From: Hemicordylus capensis
Lineage: Eukaryota; Chordata; Lepidosauria; Squamata; Cordylidae
Direction: 5' to 3'
Assembly: GCF_027244095.1 (NCBI RefSeq)
Contig: NC_069662.1
Location: 57,250,001-57,314,000, forward strand
Length of the DNA: 64,000 nt
The notes under the pieces were generated by a model. The model did not search any database. It was not told where the DNA came from and saw only the letters and a list, made by a program, of their open reading frames with translations. Numbering within the stretch: position 1 is the first letter of the stretch; each line of letters opens with the position of its first letter. A program made the position numbers and the translations under genes. This document shows, one piece after another, positions 60,671-64,000 of the stretch.

Positions 60671-61703
60671 CCCCCAGAAGGGAGCATGGTGTGGGTGCAA
60701 GGTGCGGCCCCTACGTATGGTGGCCCAGGTTCTTTGAACCCACCCCCCCACGCAATGGTGGCTCCACCCCGGCTTCCATGCACATCATATGTGACAAGCA
60801 TGTGCGCACACAAACATATTCCACTATATGGACATATGGTAAGAAGACCCAGCTGATGGTAGGGTCCCAGGGAGACATTTCTAAGGCAATCATGTGTGTA
60901 TACAATTTCCTTTGTAGACAAATTGAATAAAACATAGTAGAGTAACTTCAATAAACCGACCTCAGCTGTTGAGTGAAATAGTTTCCTCCACCTCCTTCAT
61001 TTGTTCCATTGGGAAGAGGAGAAGTTGTATAAGCAAACTGAACACAAGCCCATCAACTTCAAGCAGAGTGTTGTGTTACCTCTTACCTCAGCTATTCATG
61101 CACACAATGAAGTTAGTAACAGTCACACATAGGCATTATACTTTTAAGGAGTTCCTGCCAATACCCTCATCTTTGACTTACACTGAAAATCTGAATCCTC
61201 TTTCATTGTAATATGGTAACACCACTGTGGTAATATATTGGCATCCTGCTGTTTTCTTTGTTGCGGATGGGCACAAACAGGAAGCATGTGTAGATGGAAC
61301 AGAATCAGGGAGACTAATATCTGGCCCTGTTCTTCAAACCAACTATTGGGATGCACCTTTAACAATGTGTAATTCATTCACAAGAGCTGAAATTTCCCAG
61401 TGCAGTATGCTCACAACAATATGTTTCCAGAATTCCTTAGCAGGAAGCCATGCCATTTTAAAATGTGTATATTTTTTAGATGTAGACCCAGTCAAAACAG
61501 CCTCTCCCTTCCCAAAACCTTGTCAATAACAGGTCCGATAAGCCCACAGTATCAGATACTCCAGCTGAGAGCTGGATGGCTGAACCAGAATGCTGTATTG
61601 AAAAGGACAGGCACCCTTTGCCTGTCCAGTAAGGTTTCATATTCCATGTCTCCAAGCAAGGGGAGAGAGACAGCCATGAGAATTCAAAATCCAGCATTGA
61701 TTG

Positions 61704-61709
61704 TTTATT
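61704..61709 (-). terminator. Probable ARHGAP27 polyadenylation signal
   Basis: AATAAA on the minus strand, about 140 nt after the RhoGAP stop codon. Confidence 0.5.
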
Positions 61710-61846
61710 GGTAGACATCTGTCTCTCTTCCCCACCTCTAGTCTTGGCACTGCCCAGCAATGCCACCTTCCCCATAGTGATGGGACCTGTCCCATGTTGA
61801 AGCCGCTCCTTCATCCAAGCAGGCTTTTCTAGCCCACTGGGAGGGT

Positions 61847-63238
61847 CTAGCTCTCCGGGAATATGTAGTAGTATTGACTAAGGATTTGCTCCACAATCTG
61901 GTTCTGGAAAACCATATGCACAGTCATATTCCCTTCTTCTGCCTCTGGCTTCAGCAATGTTGGCCCAAACACAATTGCAATGCTTTGCGCTGACATGCGG
62001 TTCTCCTCCCGGCATTCTATGATCCTGGAAGAAAAGAGGAAGGGATCTATGAAGGAAGAAGAGATTCTGAGATACAACCGCTACCTGTAGTACCCAGTCA
62101 AGATTTGGGAGAGAAGTTGAAATCCTCACTTGGTTGATGTATCTTACTATAACTTGTTTTTTAAGGGTCATTATGAAGTGTATACTTCAACATAGATTAC
62201 AGGCCATTTGTTACCCATCTGAAATTCCTTCGTTCCACTCACCTGCCATCTTAGCTACTTGAATGTTAGTAAGCATAACATTCATAGTAAGAATGTTAGT
62301 AAGGGTCAAACATAGTAAGAATGTTAGTAAGAGTCAAACTAGATGTTATGTTAAGCACATACCATGCAGAGCATGGTGGTTTTGTTGTTGTAAACATAGA
62401 ACCTGTAGGGAGACCTGATGCAGATTTGGACCATACTAGGAGAAATGCGAGGGGTGGGGTGGGGGTGCTTCCCAACTGCAGTTTGGATTAGAATTAGTGC
62501 CCTGCCCCCCCTTACGGCTTTTATTTGACCAGAGAAGAAAGCTTCCCCCGGTGTCAAATAGCAACTGTGCAAGGAGGATCCGGATCGGGACCACAGCAGG
62601 CTCAAAGGCTTAAAGACTACCACCACAGTTTTGATTTGGATCAGAGCCCCCAACTGCTTGCCTTTTTACAAAGAAAAACAAGAACACTTAAACAACATGG
62701 TGTTTGGCTCTAAGAATCAGCCACGGAATGCAGACAGCCAGTGCAGGTTAGCTTGGTTGGTGGGCAGGTGATGTGTCAGGGAGAAGAAGGGCAAGAGTCT
62801 GCTTATAGGCAGGAGCTTAGGAACAAGGAGAGCCTAGGTGCTGCTGGCGGGAATGGAGAGGAAAAGCAAAAAGGTAGACTAGTACCCTGTTTCCCCGAAA
62901 GTAAGACCTAGCAGTAATTTCTGATGTACCGCTAATTGCCCTAGTGCATTTTTTGGGGCTAAAATTAATATAAGACACTGTCTTATTCTTGGGGAAACAC
63001 GGTAGCAAGAGAAAAGTTAAGCATGGCTGGGGAAAGAGACTCTCACAGAGTCTAGGGCCACAATGGGCTGTGTGCTGCAGAATTAGCTCTCAAGAACTCC
63101 TGCCAACTCACGGTCCAGATGTAGTGGCTCACCTGCAGAGATGCTGGAAGAGGACCCTCACAGTATTGTGGTTAGCAGGAGGTAGAGAATGCACCAGCTC
63201 CCGTAATCTGAGGATTCGCTTTGTAGGGTCTGGAATTT
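61847..63238 (-). CDS. ARHGAP27: RhoGAP gene, last two coding exons (ARHGAP27-like), partial
   Basis: C-terminal half of a RhoGAP domain, which stimulates GTP hydrolysis by Rho-family GTPases. Exons 63238-63133 and 62024-61847 join in frame (TGC AG|G). They encode IPDPTKRILRLRELVHSLPP, ANHNTVRVLFQHLCRIIE, ENRMSAQSIAIVFGPTLLKP and NMTVHMVFQNQIVEQILSQY, ending YYIFPES. The N-R-M-S/T-x-Q-S-x-A-I-V-F-G-P-T-L-L signature is the conserved C-terminal RhoGAP block. The pattern is closest to the ARHGAP9/12/15/27 group. I favour ARHGAP27 because its human copy is on 17q and has a similar IFP end, but ARHGAP9 or ARHGAP15 are not excluded. The rest of the gene is beyond the right edge. Confidence 0.8.
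62260..62345. repeat. Short tandem repeat of GAATGTTAGTAAG
   Basis: GAATGTTAGTAAG recurs about four times with variable spacers (ACATAGTAA), in the last intron of the RhoGAP gene. Confidence 0.75.
62883..63004. mobile_element. Tc1/mariner-like MITE with TA flanks
   Basis: The ends are TA-CCCTGTTTCCCCGAAAGTAA and TTATTCTTGGGGAAACACGG-TA, inverted repeats of about 22 bp with a few mismatches. The 120-bp interior is AT-rich and non-coding. It lies in the last intron of the RhoGAP gene. Confidence 0.75.
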
Positions 63239-64000
63239 CTGCAGTCCCAAAGAAAGGAAAACATCTCACTCATTTTTCCTAATGTATATATGTGTGCCCA
63301 TGCTAGTGCTGCCGCCGCTATACTCCCTCCCACCTTATTAATTTGTGCCACTGAGAAACTGCATGAGCACAGGAAAGATAATGCAACTTTGTGGGGGAAA
63401 TGCACAATTGCACTTTGCTCACAGGAGCTTAACAAGAAAACATTGGTACATACTGTATCTACAGATATGAAATCAGGTTATCCTAGTGGCTGCAAGGTAT
63501 GCACACCCCAGCTGGGGTGTGTGCATCCTGGGCTCAAACTAGATGTTCAATAAGCACACACCAGTTGCTGAAGAACAACATACCTCCCATAACCTCTTAT
63601 TTAACATATGAAGTTTTCGTATTCAGAGTCAGAAAACTGGTCCATCTAGCTCAGTATCATCTACACGGACTGACAGCGGCTCTCCAGAGTTTCAGACAGG
63701 GGTTTTCTCAGCCCTGCTTGGAGATTAAATCTAGAACTTCCTCCTGTAAACTTTACCATCGAGCTACAATCTCATTCCCAATGCTAGTATTGCAACATCT
63801 AGGGCAGGAAATGTCTGACAACACATGCATTTCCTCACCATCCTACCTCTTTAGCAACAGTCGAGAATATGTATGGGGGCGGGGAAACGTTGATGCCACA
63901 CTGCCCCTAGATATTCTATTCTAAGGTAGGGAAATTAGACACACAGCTGCTGTTTTTCAGCAGCAAGCATGTATTTACTGCAACATCTCGTCTGAAGGAA
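63239..64000 (-). other. RhoGAP gene intron, right edge
   Basis: No further exon is seen. It holds a tRNA-headed SINE (63625-63780, minus) whose tail matches the 5S-headed SINEs and whose head carries TAGCTCGATGG. Confidence 0.55.
63625..63780 (-). repeat. tRNA-headed SINE sharing the 5S-SINE tail, copy 3
   Basis: The minus strand has GATTGTAGCTCGATGGTAAA at the head, then GAGCTAGATGGACCAGTTTT towards the tail. Confidence 0.65.

Larger units (their letters stand above)
49801..61846. other. Intergenic stretch TMEM98-ARHGAP27
   Basis: About 12 kb with no coding exon recognised on either strand. The non-coding first exon of TMEM98 probably lies here. Contents include SINEs (50090, 50512, 53770, 53993), TA/CA repeats (52056), a candidate solo LTR (53286-54700), LINE-like pieces (55510-56300), AAAT repeats (56389) and a fold-back (60405-60670). 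An open frame at 57339-57719 (minus, 126 codons) has no recognisable homology and is not supported. Confidence 0.5.

Noticed and set aside
60199-60951. Overlapping open frames of 243 codons (plus) and 218 codons (minus)
   Set aside because: Both run through the fold-back at 60405-60670, so each mirrors the other. Composition is not protein-like and no known domain is visible.

Overview
This looks like nuclear DNA from a squamate reptile, most likely a lizard. The genes are split into short exons with consensus GT/AG splice sites. They match the human 17q12 order PIP4K2B, CWC25, C17orf98, RPL23, tRNA-Cys. The repeats include Sauria-type SINEs with a Bov-B-like tail, CR1 LINE pieces, MIR-like (CORE) SINEs and many fold-back DNA transposons. 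No bacterial, plasmid or CRISPR features are present. All protein genes identified lie on the minus strand. Exons were found by reading splice sites and matching remembered vertebrate protein sequences; no database was searched.

Layout from left to right. (1) 1-2600: first coding exon of PIP4K2B (1335-1511) with part of intron 1 and a probable CpG-type promoter. (2) 5902-15726: complete CWC25 in ten coding exons (392 aa), with a CpG-rich promoter at about 15590-15940. (3) 17760-22658: complete C17orf98 in three exons (154 aa). (4) 25184-33743: complete RPL23 in five exons (140 aa), with two intronic H/ACA snoRNAs of the SNORA21 type and a terminal-oligopyrimidine start. (5) 34840-34911 and 36290-36361: two tRNA-Cys(GCA) genes on opposite strands. 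(6) 43231-49723: complete TMEM98 in six coding exons (226 aa). (7) 61847-63238: the last two coding exons of a RhoGAP gene, best match ARHGAP27, which continues past the right edge.

The genes do not form one pathway: a lipid kinase, a spliceosome factor, an uncharacterised small protein, a ribosomal protein, snoRNAs for rRNA modification, tRNAs, a membrane protein and a Rho regulator. The clearest functional link is RPL23 with its intronic snoRNAs, which couples ribosomal protein output to rRNA pseudouridylation. The order matches mammals as far as tRNA-Cys; TMEM98 and ARHGAP27 then stand where human has LASP1.

The accessory content is rich in inverted repeats. There are at least four related hairpin elements with a ZNF143-like core, two large palindromes with imperfect 8-bp target duplications, two perfect 20-23 bp hairpins, a GC-rich multi-hairpin block inside TMEM98, a facing pair of MITEs, and several nested insertions with readable target duplications. 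I found no convincing new biological system. The best leads are the hairpin families, the SINEs with 5S-like and tRNA-like heads on one shared tail, and the palindrome between the two tRNA genes.
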